Of a stretch of 64,000 nt of DNA, positions 26,866 through 35,654 are shown piece after piece. The stretch spans positions 2,845,001-2,909,000 of the forward strand of contig CP081161.1 in NCBI GenBank assembly GCA_025141675.1, in the 5' to 3' direction. The position numbers were made by a program, and so were the translations under genes. Origin of the DNA: Rhodobacteraceae bacterium S2214. GTDB taxonomy: Bacteria > Pseudomonadota > Alphaproteobacteria > Rhodobacterales > Rhodobacteraceae. Numbering within the stretch: the first letter of the stretch is position 1; each line of letters starts with the position of its first letter. The notes below the pieces were generated by a model. That model saw only the letters and a list, made by a program, of their open reading frames with translations, searched no databases and had not been told where the DNA came from.

Positions 26866-28455
26866 TTAGCCAGCTGTTTTCACCCAAACTTCCACACGAC
26901 GGTTGATGCGACGGCCTTCGCTGGACACGTTACAACCCGATGGCGCAATTTCGCCGTAGCCAGCTGAATCGAGCGTATATCCGGCAATGTCATCACCAAG
27001 GAATTGTTCAAATTGTGCCAACGCTTGGTTTGCACGATCCTCAGACAATTTGCGGTTGCTATCAAATGCACCAACATCGTCTGTAAAGCCAACGAACAGA
27101 ACTTCTGCGTCAGGTTCGGCTTTCAAGTAATCAGCCAAGCGCTGCATATCGACCAAACCACGTTCATCCAATGCGGATGATCCAGTCCGGAAACGGAAAG
27201 TTGTGGATAGACGGTCATATTCGACCATTTTCGCCAACATATCCCGCATGAATGCGCCTTCGTAAGCATCGACATTCGTGTTCAGCAGGGCCCGTCCACG
27301 ATCACTGTCCAAAGATTGGATCCGGCGATCAATGCTCAGGCCGATGAAACCCGACTTCGAGATGACAGCATCGGCCGCAGGCGAAGTCGCGTATGTCAGG
27401 AAGTCAGACATCTGCTCTGAATCCGCATCTGCGCGGTTATATAGGTATAGGCGACGCTGCAGCGCATATTCTTCTGTCCGTGCAGAGAACGCGTCGGCGC
27501 GGATCGAGAGGCCACATTCGTTGATCAACGTCAGCGGCTTGGCACCACGTTGGAAGGCGTATCCAACAAAACCAATCGCATTTTCGTACTCATTGACCAC
27601 CTCAGACACTTTGCTGTTGTCGTTGGCGATACGTACTTCGAGCGGGGCCAATTCAAGCTCTGGCTTGTCACCGAAAATGGCGTTGGAGAACACAGCCCGT
27701 GTACCAGACCCTTCTGGACGATCAACAACCAGGATTTTGCCTGGATTACCGCCGACTTCGGACCAATCTTTGATCTCACCGGAATAGATTTTACCGAGCT
27801 CTTCGGTTGTCAGTGTATCAATTGGGTTGCTCGGGTGTGTAATCACAACAAGGCTATCGACCGCAACGATATGCTCTTGCGATGGGCTCACCATGTTGCC
27901 TGCACCAGCGTCGCGCAATGCACGGGCTTCATCTGGGCGAATACGGCGGGATGACATCCCGATGTGTGCCTCGTTTTCAAGCAGTGTGCTAAAAGCGTCG
28001 TTGGAACCAGCCGATTTGACCAGGTAAGATCCCAGATTATCGCCGTAGCCGTCATCGCCGATCAATTCAGCGACGATGTTGTTGTCCGCGCCAGCACTAA
28101 TCGTGGCTGCGGCTTGGATATTACCAGCGTAGCCTTCCAAAAGCAGTGGGACAAGGCCGCTACCCAGCGTATCGGAACCTGCGATTTGGACATCCGCGCT
28201 ATCGATTTCGAAAACGGGGCAAGATTCGCCTTCACACGTCACCCGGGTCGCTGCGATCCGCAGGTCACCCAGTGGTGTGCGTACCATGTAGCTGTTGTCT
28301 TCAAATGCCAGAAATTCGCCGGTCAAGTTCACAGTACCATCGGCGGACTTCAGTGTAACGTCGCCAGCCATGACGTTGGTCGGTAGAACCGCTGCGCCTA
28401 CGATAGATAGAATGCAGAATGCACCTGCCTTGATAGAAAAACCTGAGTTCTTCAT
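26866..28455 (-). CDS. PstS-type phosphate-binding domain fused to an OmpA peptidoglycan-binding domain
   Basis: A 529-residue exported protein. After a signal peptide (ending NVMAG) and a ~70-residue N-terminal module comes a PstS-like solute-binding domain (about residues 85-365: AGSDTLGSGLVPLLLEGY, MSSRRIRPDEA, SLVVITHPSNP, RPEGSGTR). The C-terminal ~120 residues form an OmpA/MotB domain (FRTGSSALDERG, FVGFTDDVG, NRKLSEDRA, NRRVEVWV). It would hold a phosphate- or anion-binding domain against peptidoglycan rather than feed an ABC permease, since no pst genes are nearby. ATG 28455 has GAGGAGA six bases upstream. It precedes the PilJ-N-type gene. Confidence 0.87.
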   Translation of the reverse strand: MKNSGFSIKAGAFCILSIVGAAVLPTNVMAGDVTLKSADGTVNLTGEFLAFEDNSYMVRTPLGDLRIAATRVTCEGESCPVFEIDSADVQIAGSDTLGSGLVPLLLEGYAGNIQAAATISAGADNNIVAELIGDDGYGDNLGSYLVKSAGSNDAFSTLLENEAHIGMSSRRIRPDEARALRDAGAGNMVSPSQEHIVAVDSLVVITHPSNPIDTLTTEELGKIYSGEIKDWSEVGGNPGKILVVDRPEGSGTRAVFSNAIFGDKPELELAPLEVRIANDNSKVSEVVNEYENAIGFVGYAFQRGAKPLTLINECGLSIRADAFSARTEEYALQRRLYLYNRADADSEQMSDFLTYATSPAADAVISKSGFIGLSIDRRIQSLDSDRGRALLNTNVDAYEGAFMRDMLAKMVEYDRLSTTFRFRTGSSALDERGLVDMQRLADYLKAEPDAEVLFVGFTDDVGAFDSNRKLSEDRANQALAQFEQFLGDDIAGYTLDSAGYGEIAPSGCNVSSEGRRINRRVEVWVKTAG

Positions 28456-28908
28456 TGTTTGTCTCCTCACAAGATTTACCCACCAGACAACGTTGTGATG
28501 AATTCACATATTGTGTCGTCTTGGTTTCGACCGGTAGCCCGGCAATGAGACATAGTGTTGGGTACCAATTGCGTACAAAATGAGACCAGTTCTCGTCGAT
28601 TTCACAGATTGTTCACCAGTTTGCGTCTGACCGGGCGTCAGAGGCTTACAACCCTTGAGTTTATTGAGTTAATTTATGCATTAAATTTTTGGTGGCATTC
28701 CAAAATACCCCAATTATGGCAAATTTGTATTATACTTGCCGCAATTGGACGTAGTTTTGTACCATCCCACTCGGGAATTCGCACGATCTAGGGGCATTGT
28801 CAGCCCCAAGTGTAAGCTATGCGACATACCGTTAGGTCAACTTCGCACATGCTTTGGTTGAATACAGAGTTGCTGTTTTCCAAATCAATCAACGTTGGAA
28901 GCACTTAG
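28456..28908. other. 453-base intergenic region between divergent operons
   Basis: The region separates the PstS-OmpA gene (minus) from the molybdenum hydroxylase operon (plus) and must hold both promoters. Its middle, about 28660-28750, is clearly AT-rich compared with the flanks and contains TATACT (near 28732) as a possible -10 element, without a clear -35 partner. One palindrome is listed separately. Open frames here have no supporting start site or recognisable protein. Confidence 0.6.
28494..28508. promoter_or_regulatory. TGTGA-N5-TCACA palindrome upstream of the PstS-OmpA gene
   Basis: TGTGATGAATTCACA has perfect 5-base arms, 39 bases before the start of the PstS-OmpA gene. It resembles a CRP/FNR-type site but the spacer is one base short for the CRP consensus. 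A role as operator is possible, not shown. Confidence 0.3.
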
Positions 28909-31734
28909 ATGAAACACATACCGTCAGCACGGTCATCCCACATCAGCCGCAGGCGTTTCTTACAAACATCGGCAGGTATCGTTGTCGCGTCTTTCTTGCC
29001 CCCGCCCAGTTCAGCCGGACAGGCAAGTCAGGCCCAAGTTGGGAATACTGCATCACCTTCACCCGGTGTTGCGACACAACGGATTGATGGTGTCGCGAAG
29101 GTGACGGGCCAAAAAGTCTACGCGCGTGATTTCAGCGCCGCCGATATGGGCACGCCCTGGCCGACGAAACAATGCTATGCGATGTTCTTGCGTGCGCTTA
29201 CGACTGAACAGGTCTTTCTGGGGATCAAGTCCTACGCACTGCCGCCCGCTGCCAAAAAGGGCAAGCTGATCCTAGGTGACCAACTCAGCGACGCCCAGCG
29301 ATCTCCGCAAATCAGTTCTGCGCGTGATTTACATATCGACGAACAGATCGAAGCGCTGGCCAGCATCGCACCCGACCCCGAAGGTTTTGATCGTCCCAGC
29401 GCAGTTGTTTACGATCTGATCGTTCAGCCCGGCAATGTGCCGGACTTCCTTGGGCAAGCCGTGGCTTTGCTGATCTTCGATGACTTTCCAAGTTATCATG
29501 CCGCCCGCACAGCGATGCAATTCCAAGACAACCAATTCCAGTCCTACGGCGATCCCGAGGGGCCTTTGCCCCCAAAAGGTGTCGCATTCGACCCCAAGAC
29601 GACCTACGTCAAATACGCCTTGGACGGCGAGACGTTCGATTCCGCAACGGCCAACGCCTACACATATCCTTACGAAGTCGAGGGATACCGCCAAAAGATT
29701 GACGATCGCCTTTCTCAAATTGATGGCCTGATCCAACAAGACTTAGCCTGCGACATGCGGGCCATGGATCCGATGTTCATGGAACCTGAGGCAGGACTTG
29801 CTTGGCTGGACGAAACCACGCCTGAAAAAACGTTGCGATTGGTTCTCGGCACGCAATCTCCTGACGGCGACGTCAAAGACATTTTGTCGATTTATAATGA
29901 TGAAGATGACGCCCCGCATAAATTAAGCGCAGTCGAACTGACCAGTTGCTATCCGGGCGGAGGATTTGGCGGTCGCGATAAATCTCCGTTTTCGTTGATG
30001 CTGGCATTAACTGCCGCCTTCACGGACGGACGCCCCGTAAAACTGATGTATGATCGGTTCGAACAGTTCCGCGTTGGCCTGAAACGACACGCCGCAACGC
30101 TGCAGGGACAGGTGTCGGTCGGACCGGACATGATGCTGCAGAATATCGCAATGACGATGCAGTTTGATGGGGGTGGACGCAAAAACCTAAGCCCTTATGT
30201 CGCCAGCCTTGCCGCCCTTTGCGCTGGTGGCGCCTACAAGACGCCGATGGCGAATATCTATGCGGATGCGATCCATTCCGAAAATATCTCGGGTGGGTCG
30301 CAGCGCGGGTTCGGTGGCCCACAGGCGTTCTTTGCGATTGAAACGGCGCTCGACGATATCGCACGTAATCAAGAATGGGATCCGATTGCGTTGCGTCGCA
30401 AGAACATCATCAAAAAAGGTGAAACAACGGTCGTTGGTGGACCGATTGATCAGGAACTGCAGCTCAGTCAGATGCTGGATGTCGCGGAGCAACATCCTCT
30501 TTGGCGTGATCGCGCGGACTTAAAACTCAAGAACGAAACGGTTGGCAAATCCTATGGGACGGGAATGGCAATGTCGTTGCAGGCCTACGGCACGTCGGGC
30601 GATGGCACAGTAGCTGCTGTAATACTGCAAGACGACGGTACGTTCTGCGTGCAATCCGATGCAGTTGACATGGGCAACGGGTCGGCAACGACCCTTGGCG
30701 TCGTCATTGGCGATATCCTAGGGTCAAATGCCACGCAGGTTGATATGGGGGGGTATACATTGTTTGGGCAAACCGGCCTTACGACCGATGACCCTGACGG
30801 CCTGCGTTGGGACAATCCAAGTTGGACGGCAAAGGGCGTGGGATCGTCATCCGCCTGCCTAACCGCACTGCATCAAGTGCACGTGGTCCAGCAAACGGCG
30901 AAAGCCTTCTTTATTGCGACTGTGTTGCCAGTTGCCCGACAGGTCTGGGGCCTGCCTGACCTAACAGCGGCAGACGTCACTTGGATCGACGGCGCGCTTA
31001 CGCTCGTAAATGGCGCAACCGACCCGATCACGTTGACAGATATCGCGGCAATCGCGGGGGAGATGAACCTGCCGCGCGGTACGCTCGGCCACGCCTATTT
31101 CCAGAATACATGGGCCGAAGGTGACTATGAAATTGGCGGTGGTACCGAACATCTGATCTTGGACGGTCTTGCGATCTATCTGGATGGTGACACCCAAGCC
31201 CAACCTGTCAAACGGCAAAACGGGTTCGGGCCACAAGACCATACCAAAGCGTTCTCCCGTTTTGTTTGGGCTCCTTGCGTCAACATTGTCGCCGTGACCG
31301 TGGATACCGACACAGGTCGGGTCCAAGTCAAAAACGTAGTCAGCGTTTTGAATGCAGGCCGCGTGCATGTGCGCGAATTGGTATCAGGCCAAAGCCAAGG
31401 CGGCGTGGCAATGGCGATAAGCTACACACTACACGAAGACCTACCGCCCGGCATGGCGGGTCCCGCAAATGGCACATGGAACCTGAACCGATATCATGTC
31501 GCCCGTTTTCAGGATGTGCCAATCAAAACATCTTACGTTGAAGGCGAACGATCCCAAGAACTGCACATTATGCCTGAAACGCCCGGCGATAATGGACAGG
31601 GTCGCGGCATCGCCGAGGCTGTCATGTGTTCGATCCCGCCTGCGATTTCAAACGCGATCAAGGACGCAATAGGCGTGCGCCTTACGTCTTTGCCCATCAC
31701 ATCCGAAAAAGTCTTGGAAGGATTACAGTCATGA
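28909..31734 (+). CDS. Tat-exported molybdopterin-binding subunit of a xanthine dehydrogenase/aldehyde oxidase-type enzyme
   Basis: A 941-residue large subunit. A twin-arginine signal (SRRRFLQTSAG, then a hydrophobic stretch) marks export of the folded enzyme. Molybdenum-hydroxylase motifs are present: CYPGGGFGGRDKSPF, GGSQRGFGGPQAFFAIE, DMGNGSATTLG and the region of the catalytic Glu GIAEAVMCSIPPAI near the C-terminus. The arrangement resembles IorB-type enzymes more than XDH. Genes for a 2Fe-2S subunit and a diheme cytochrome c follow with four-base overlaps, and no FAD subunit is present, so electrons should go to cytochrome c in the periplasm. The substrate (an aldehyde or N-heterocycle) is unknown. 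The start has GGAAG upstream. Confidence 0.87.
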   Translation: MKHIPSARSSHISRRRFLQTSAGIVVASFLPPPSSAGQASQAQVGNTASPSPGVATQRIDGVAKVTGQKVYARDFSAADMGTPWPTKQCYAMFLRALTTEQVFLGIKSYALPPAAKKGKLILGDQLSDAQRSPQISSARDLHIDEQIEALASIAPDPEGFDRPSAVVYDLIVQPGNVPDFLGQAVALLIFDDFPSYHAARTAMQFQDNQFQSYGDPEGPLPPKGVAFDPKTTYVKYALDGETFDSATANAYTYPYEVEGYRQKIDDRLSQIDGLIQQDLACDMRAMDPMFMEPEAGLAWLDETTPEKTLRLVLGTQSPDGDVKDILSIYNDEDDAPHKLSAVELTSCYPGGGFGGRDKSPFSLMLALTAAFTDGRPVKLMYDRFEQFRVGLKRHAATLQGQVSVGPDMMLQNIAMTMQFDGGGRKNLSPYVASLAALCAGGAYKTPMANIYADAIHSENISGGSQRGFGGPQAFFAIETALDDIARNQEWDPIALRRKNIIKKGETTVVGGPIDQELQLSQMLDVAEQHPLWRDRADLKLKNETVGKSYGTGMAMSLQAYGTSGDGTVAAVILQDDGTFCVQSDAVDMGNGSATTLGVVIGDILGSNATQVDMGGYTLFGQTGLTTDDPDGLRWDNPSWTAKGVGSSSACLTALHQVHVVQQTAKAFFIATVLPVARQVWGLPDLTAADVTWIDGALTLVNGATDPITLTDIAAIAGEMNLPRGTLGHAYFQNTWAEGDYEIGGGTEHLILDGLAIYLDGDTQAQPVKRQNGFGPQDHTKAFSRFVWAPCVNIVAVTVDTDTGRVQVKNVVSVLNAGRVHVRELVSGQSQGGVAMAISYTLHEDLPPGMAGPANGTWNLNRYHVARFQDVPIKTSYVEGERSQELHIMPETPGDNGQGRGIAEAVMCSIPPAISNAIKDAIGVRLTSLPITSEKVLEGLQS

Positions 31735-32255
31735 CCATTTCCTTCACGATCAATGGACAGCCGCAGTCTGTTCAGGATGACGCAGGTGACATCAAGCTGC
31801 TCGACTACATGCACGAGATGATGACGCCCAGCTTGACCGGCACCAAATTTTGCTGCGGTATGGGAATTTGTCGCGCCTGCACGGTGTCGATGACCAAGGC
31901 CCCGAACCCAAACGCGGAACCCATCGTCAGTTGCTCCACCGCCCTTGCCACGGTGAACGGTGCCGATATCACAACAATCGAAGGCGTGTCGGACGGCGGT
32001 GCCTTGCTGCCCATTCAAACAGCGTTTCTCAAACATTTCTCTTTTCAATGTGGATACTGCACACCCGGGTTCGTGATGGCGTCTCAAATTTTCCTCGACT
32101 GGCTTACGACCGCACCAGTGACCGAGGCCGAATTAGACGCAGCAATCGAAGACGCGATCGGCGATCATATCTGCCGCTGCACCGGTTATGTCCGCTACCA
32201 AGAAGCCTTGCGTGAAACAGCTTTGGCCGTGATCAACAGCGAGGCCGCGCAATGA
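31731..32255 (+). CDS. [2Fe-2S] subunit of the molybdenum hydroxylase
   Basis: A 174-residue electron-transfer subunit with two 2Fe-2S clusters: a plant-ferredoxin-type site (KFCCGMGICRAC, later VSCSTALA) and the helical C-terminal site CGYCTPGF ... CRCTGYVR. It lacks its own export signal and presumably crosses the membrane bound to the Tat-tagged large subunit. It overlaps both neighbours by ATGA. The start is at 31731; the open frame extending upstream belongs to the large-subunit region. Confidence 0.93.
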   Translation: MTISFTINGQPQSVQDDAGDIKLLDYMHEMMTPSLTGTKFCCGMGICRACTVSMTKAPNPNAEPIVSCSTALATVNGADITTIEGVSDGGALLPIQTAFLKHFSFQCGYCTPGFVMASQIFLDWLTTAPVTEAELDAAIEDAIGDHICRCTGYVRYQEALRETALAVINSEAAQ

Positions 32256-33199
32256 AGTCTGTGATCCTTGCTGCGCTTGCGGCTCTTTTACTGACGGTCA
32301 CCGCCATTTGGGCCTTCGAAAGTGAAGAGCACGAAGTCTATGTTTTGCAATGCGTTGAACAGATCGCGGATATTCCGGATTTTTCTTGTGGCGATGGCGA
32401 AGTGGTGCCCGTGACGGTTAACGGTCAACCTGTCACCTACGATACATTTCAGGCGGGCATGGACTGCGACCGGCCAGCCCTGCTCAGCAACGGACATGAG
32501 TCGGACGGGCAGTGTGTGCCGGGGTCACGCATTCTGAACCTTTCCACTGATGCCGCACAAATTTCGGCTATGTGCAGACAGAAACACAACCGCCCTGCCA
32601 ATGAATTCGCCTTCGATGAAATCGACATTATCGCCCATAATCCCGGCACAGGGGCGACCTGCTGGTTCCAAGCAAAAGCAGATGATCCTGACGCGCCGAT
32701 TGACGGGACGCAGGTTGTGTCGCCAACCAATCCCGCAGCACCTGCGATCTGGGCTGATCCCGACGCATTGGTCACCGACGGCTGCGGAAATTGCCATGAC
32801 AACGATCCGTTCATGTATTCACCGTTCGTCGGTCAGGTCTGGGACGAAATCCCAGCCAATCCGCTAGGGCCCTATTACCATGTCGGTGCTGAATTCGGTT
32901 TTGATCAATGGCCGACCAAGACGTTTGATTTGCGGGACAATACCTGTCTTGGCTGCCACCGGATCGGGCGGCAGACAACCTGCGACACACTGACCGACTG
33001 GATGACAGGAGCCACCGTGCCCGAAGGGGCTGATCCGTTGGCGCAACAATACCCGCTGTCACATGCGATGCCTCCCGAACACGGCCTCACGCGCGCCGCG
33101 TGGAGCACATTTCACAGCACCTCTGTTGCTGACATCAAGTCGTGCTGCGAAAATCCGGATCAACAGATGTGTGCACTGACCGAACTGCCAAAATACTGA
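32252..33199 (+). CDS. diheme cytochrome c-like protein, electron acceptor of the molybdenum hydroxylase
   Basis: A 315-residue exported protein with an N-terminal hydrophobic signal or anchor ([18 protein letters not shown]). Two CxxCH heme sites are visible: CGNCH near residue 177 and CLGCH near residue 229. Several further cysteines lie outside these. It has little resemblance to ordinary class I cytochromes. Its four-base overlap with the 2Fe-2S gene makes it the likely partner that carries electrons to the respiratory chain. Confidence 0.8.
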   Translation: MKSVILAALAALLLTVTAIWAFESEEHEVYVLQCVEQIADIPDFSCGDGEVVPVTVNGQPVTYDTFQAGMDCDRPALLSNGHESDGQCVPGSRILNLSTDAAQISAMCRQKHNRPANEFAFDEIDIIAHNPGTGATCWFQAKADDPDAPIDGTQVVSPTNPAAPAIWADPDALVTDGCGNCHDNDPFMYSPFVGQVWDEIPANPLGPYYHVGAEFGFDQWPTKTFDLRDNTCLGCHRIGRQTTCDTLTDWMTGATVPEGADPLAQQYPLSHAMPPEHGLTRAAWSTFHSTSVADIKSCCENPDQQMCALTELPKY

Positions 33200-33210
33200 G
33201 ATTGGTAAGG

Positions 33211-33296
33211 TGGTACCCGCGGCCGGACTCGAACCGGCACGGCCTTTCGGCCAAGAGATTTTAAGTCTCCGATGTCTACCATTCCACCACGCGGGC
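33211..33296 (-). tRNA. tRNA-Leu (TAA anticodon)
   Basis: The 86-nt minus-strand sequence folds as a class II tRNA with a variable arm (TGGCCGAAAGGCCG) and encoded CCA. The anticodon loop is CTTAAAA between GGAGA and TCTCT, giving anticodon TAA. The acceptor stem GCCCGCG pairs with CGCGGGT, so the first pair is G-U. Confidence 0.95.
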
Positions 33297-33353
33297 ACGT
33301 GCTTGAATGGCTTTTGTCTATGCGGTCATTTGCGCAGGGGCAAGGGTCGTGCG

Positions 33354-33893
33354 CTAGATTTCCTCGCCATCTGGTTCAACAATAAGACTGCGTTCGGCAA
33401 GCCACGGATTCAGCGCCAGTGCCTCTCGCAAAATCACCTGTGCTTCTTCTGCGCGGCCCATGCCCATCAGCGTCAGCGCTTTGCCCGACAAAGCCGCTAT
33501 GTGGGTCGGCATGATCGCTAAAGCTGCGTCCAGATCGTACAAAGCCGCGTCAAAATCTTGCCGTAAGAAGCTTGAAAATGCACGTTGGTTATAGCCTTCG
33601 GCGTAATCCGGGCAGTATTCAATCAACTGGTCCAAAGTGTCGCGCGATCCTAGGAAATCGTATCCTTCGCGTTGACGCATCCCACGATCCAGCAGCTCTT
33701 GGGCCCGCGCATCAGGTGCGTCGGTCCACAGTTTCCAAAGCTCCTGTGTTAATGGTCGCGCGCCGGTTCCATCCGAAAGCCCCTGTAACGAAGCAATAAT
33801 CTCAGCTTGCCGCACTGAATGATCTGCCGCGGCAGGGCAGGTTTCAGCAAACGCGGGCGTGGCCAAGAGGCTGCAAAAGATGATCCATTTCAT
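33354..33893 (-). CDS. periplasmic tetratricopeptide-repeat protein
   Basis: A 179-residue protein with a signal peptide (ATPAFAE) and at least two TPR units in its second half (AEGYNQRAFSSFLRQDFDAA, AALSGKALTLMGMGRAEEA). Such proteins usually act as interaction scaffolds; nothing points to a partner here. It is divergent from the rhomboid gene, 85 bases away. Confidence 0.8.
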   Translation of the reverse strand: MKWIIFCSLLATPAFAETCPAAADHSVRQAEIIASLQGLSDGTGARPLTQELWKLWTDAPDARAQELLDRGMRQREGYDFLGSRDTLDQLIEYCPDYAEGYNQRAFSSFLRQDFDAALYDLDAALAIMPTHIAALSGKALTLMGMGRAEEAQVILREALALNPWLAERSLIVEPDGEEI

Positions 33894-33978
33894 GCTGTAT
33901 GATCTGTTACGCGGACCAAATCCGTCAAGTCACAATGCCGCGCTTGACCTCGCTGCCCCATTCGCCGAACGTCGGCAC

Positions 33979-34722
33979 ATGTTTCCAATCCGCGATCACA
34001 ACCCGTCTGAATCCACGCCTTACGTGACCTACGCGCTTATCGCGATCAACGTGATCGTCTATTTGTATGGCCTTGTGGCGTTGACGGACGATGCGACCTT
34101 GAATCGTTTCTACTATGACTACGCGATGATCCCTGCACGGATTAACGCAGGCGAAAACTATCCATCTTTAGTGACATCGATCTTTATGCATGCGGGCTTA
34201 ATGCACCTGGCTGGGAACATGCTGTTTCTCTGGATATTTGGGGACAACATGGAAGAAGAAATGGGACCGATCCCATTCCTTGCCTTCTATCTATTGTCTG
34301 GCGTCGGTGCTGATCTGGCGCAATACGCATCGGGGCCAACGTCACAGGTCGCCACTGTTGGCGCATCTGGCGCGATTGCAGGCGTGATGGGCGGCTATCT
34401 GTTGATGTTCCCGAAAGCCAAAGTCGATATTTTGCTGATCCTGATTGTGTTCTTCAAGATATTCCCGGTGCCGTCATGGATCATGCTTGGGCTTTGGTTC
34501 CTGCTACAACTGGTCGGCGGCGTTGGGGCCGATCCAAATGGCGGCGGCGTCGCCTACTGGGCACATGCAGGCGGGTTTATCATCGGTTTCGTGCTGACCC
34601 TACCGATGTGGCTGAAACGCGGCGCTGCGGGATATTGGGATGCCACAGACGGCCATCCGCCACATCCCGACGCACAGTATCGTTTTCAGAAATCGTCAAT
34701 TCCGGTCGTCAAACGACGCTGA
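33979..34722 (+). CDS. rhomboid family intramembrane serine protease
   Basis: A 247-residue polytopic membrane protein with all rhomboid hallmarks: HAGLMHLAGNMLFLWIFG with the conserved His/Asn, the catalytic Ser in GASGAIAGVMGGY and the catalytic His in YWAHAGGFIIGF. It cleaves single-pass membrane proteins within the bilayer. The start is ATG 33979 (MFPIRDHNPSES); upstream in-frame codons exist but the conserved domain begins here. It abuts the stop of suhB. Confidence 0.9.
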   Translation: MFPIRDHNPSESTPYVTYALIAINVIVYLYGLVALTDDATLNRFYYDYAMIPARINAGENYPSLVTSIFMHAGLMHLAGNMLFLWIFGDNMEEEMGPIPFLAFYLLSGVGADLAQYASGPTSQVATVGASGAIAGVMGGYLLMFPKAKVDILLILIVFFKIFPVPSWIMLGLWFLLQLVGGVGADPNGGGVAYWAHAGGFIIGFVLTLPMWLKRGAAGYWDATDGHPPHPDAQYRFQKSSIPVVKRR

Positions 34723-35511
34723 TTAACCGTTGCGAACGACTTTTGCGAAAGTCGAGAAAACAGCTTCGTTTGCTGCGATCAACGCGCCGTCGTTCAGTTC
34801 GTCGCCTTCAGGGTCCATTGGTTCCAGCAAACCGCCAGCTTCTTTGACGATGATAATACCAGCGGCAATATCCCAAACCTTTAGGCGCCGTTCCCAGAAC
34901 CCATCGTAACGACCAGCCGCAACATAAGCGAGATCAAGGGACGCCGCGCCAAACCGGCGCACACCAGCCGTTGCCGGCAAAATACGCGCGAGGTCTTGCA
35001 ACGTTTCTGGCAAATCGGCGCGTCCGGCGAATGGCAGACCCGTAGAGAAAAGGCATTCGTTCATCCGGTGACGTGCGGATACCCGCATCCGGCTTTCATT
35101 CATGAATGCACCCTGCCCTTTTTCGGCATAGAACATTTCGTCCTTCACGGGATCATAGATGACGCCAGCAACGATTTGACCTTTGTGTTCCAACGCAATG
35201 GAAACGGCCCAATGTGGCAAACCGTGAAGGAAATTCGTTGTCCCATCCAGCGGGTCAACGATCCAACGGCGCGTTGGATCTTCGCCTTCGATGCTGGACC
35301 CTTCTTCACCCAGAAAGCCGTAACTTGGACGGGCTTCCATCAGGTCTTCACGAATAGTCTCTTCAGCCTGCTTGTCCGCGCGCGTGACAAAGTCACCCGG
35401 CCCCTTGGTGCTGACCTGAAGCTGTTCGACTTCGGTAAAGTCTTTCAACAACGTCCGGCCCACCTTGCGCGCCGTTTTCATCATCACGTTGAGATTCGCA
35501 CTGCCTGACAT
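34723..35511 (-). CDS. suhB: inositol-1-monophosphatase family protein (SuhB-like)
   Basis: A 262-residue lithium-sensitive phosphatase family member. The metal-binding motifs are intact: LGEEGSSIEGE, WIVDPLDGTTNFLHGLPHW and VWDIAAGIIIVKEAGG. It dephosphorylates inositol phosphates and, in E. coli, SuhB also helps rRNA antitermination. GGAGG lies five bases before the start. Confidence 0.9.
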   Translation of the reverse strand: MSGSANLNVMMKTARKVGRTLLKDFTEVEQLQVSTKGPGDFVTRADKQAEETIREDLMEARPSYGFLGEEGSSIEGEDPTRRWIVDPLDGTTNFLHGLPHWAVSIALEHKGQIVAGVIYDPVKDEMFYAEKGQGAFMNESRMRVSARHRMNECLFSTGLPFAGRADLPETLQDLARILPATAGVRRFGAASLDLAYVAAGRYDGFWERRLKVWDIAAGIIIVKEAGGLLEPMDPEGDELNDGALIAANEAVFSTFAKVVRNG

Positions 35512-35654
35512 GGGGGCCTCCGATTGCAGGATGAAACGGGGCTATAGGCTGCAACGCTTTTCGGAACAAGAGCAGAGGTCGATTTTGTTGGGGGTCGCTT
35601 AACGCAAAATTGAGAGCTGCGTGGTGTATTCGGCAGAAATAGCGCGGGACACCA

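Noticed and set aside
28555..28791. 78-codon plus-strand open frame in the long intergenic region
   Set aside because: No ribosome binding site, no recognisable protein pattern and AT-rich promoter-like sequence inside it.
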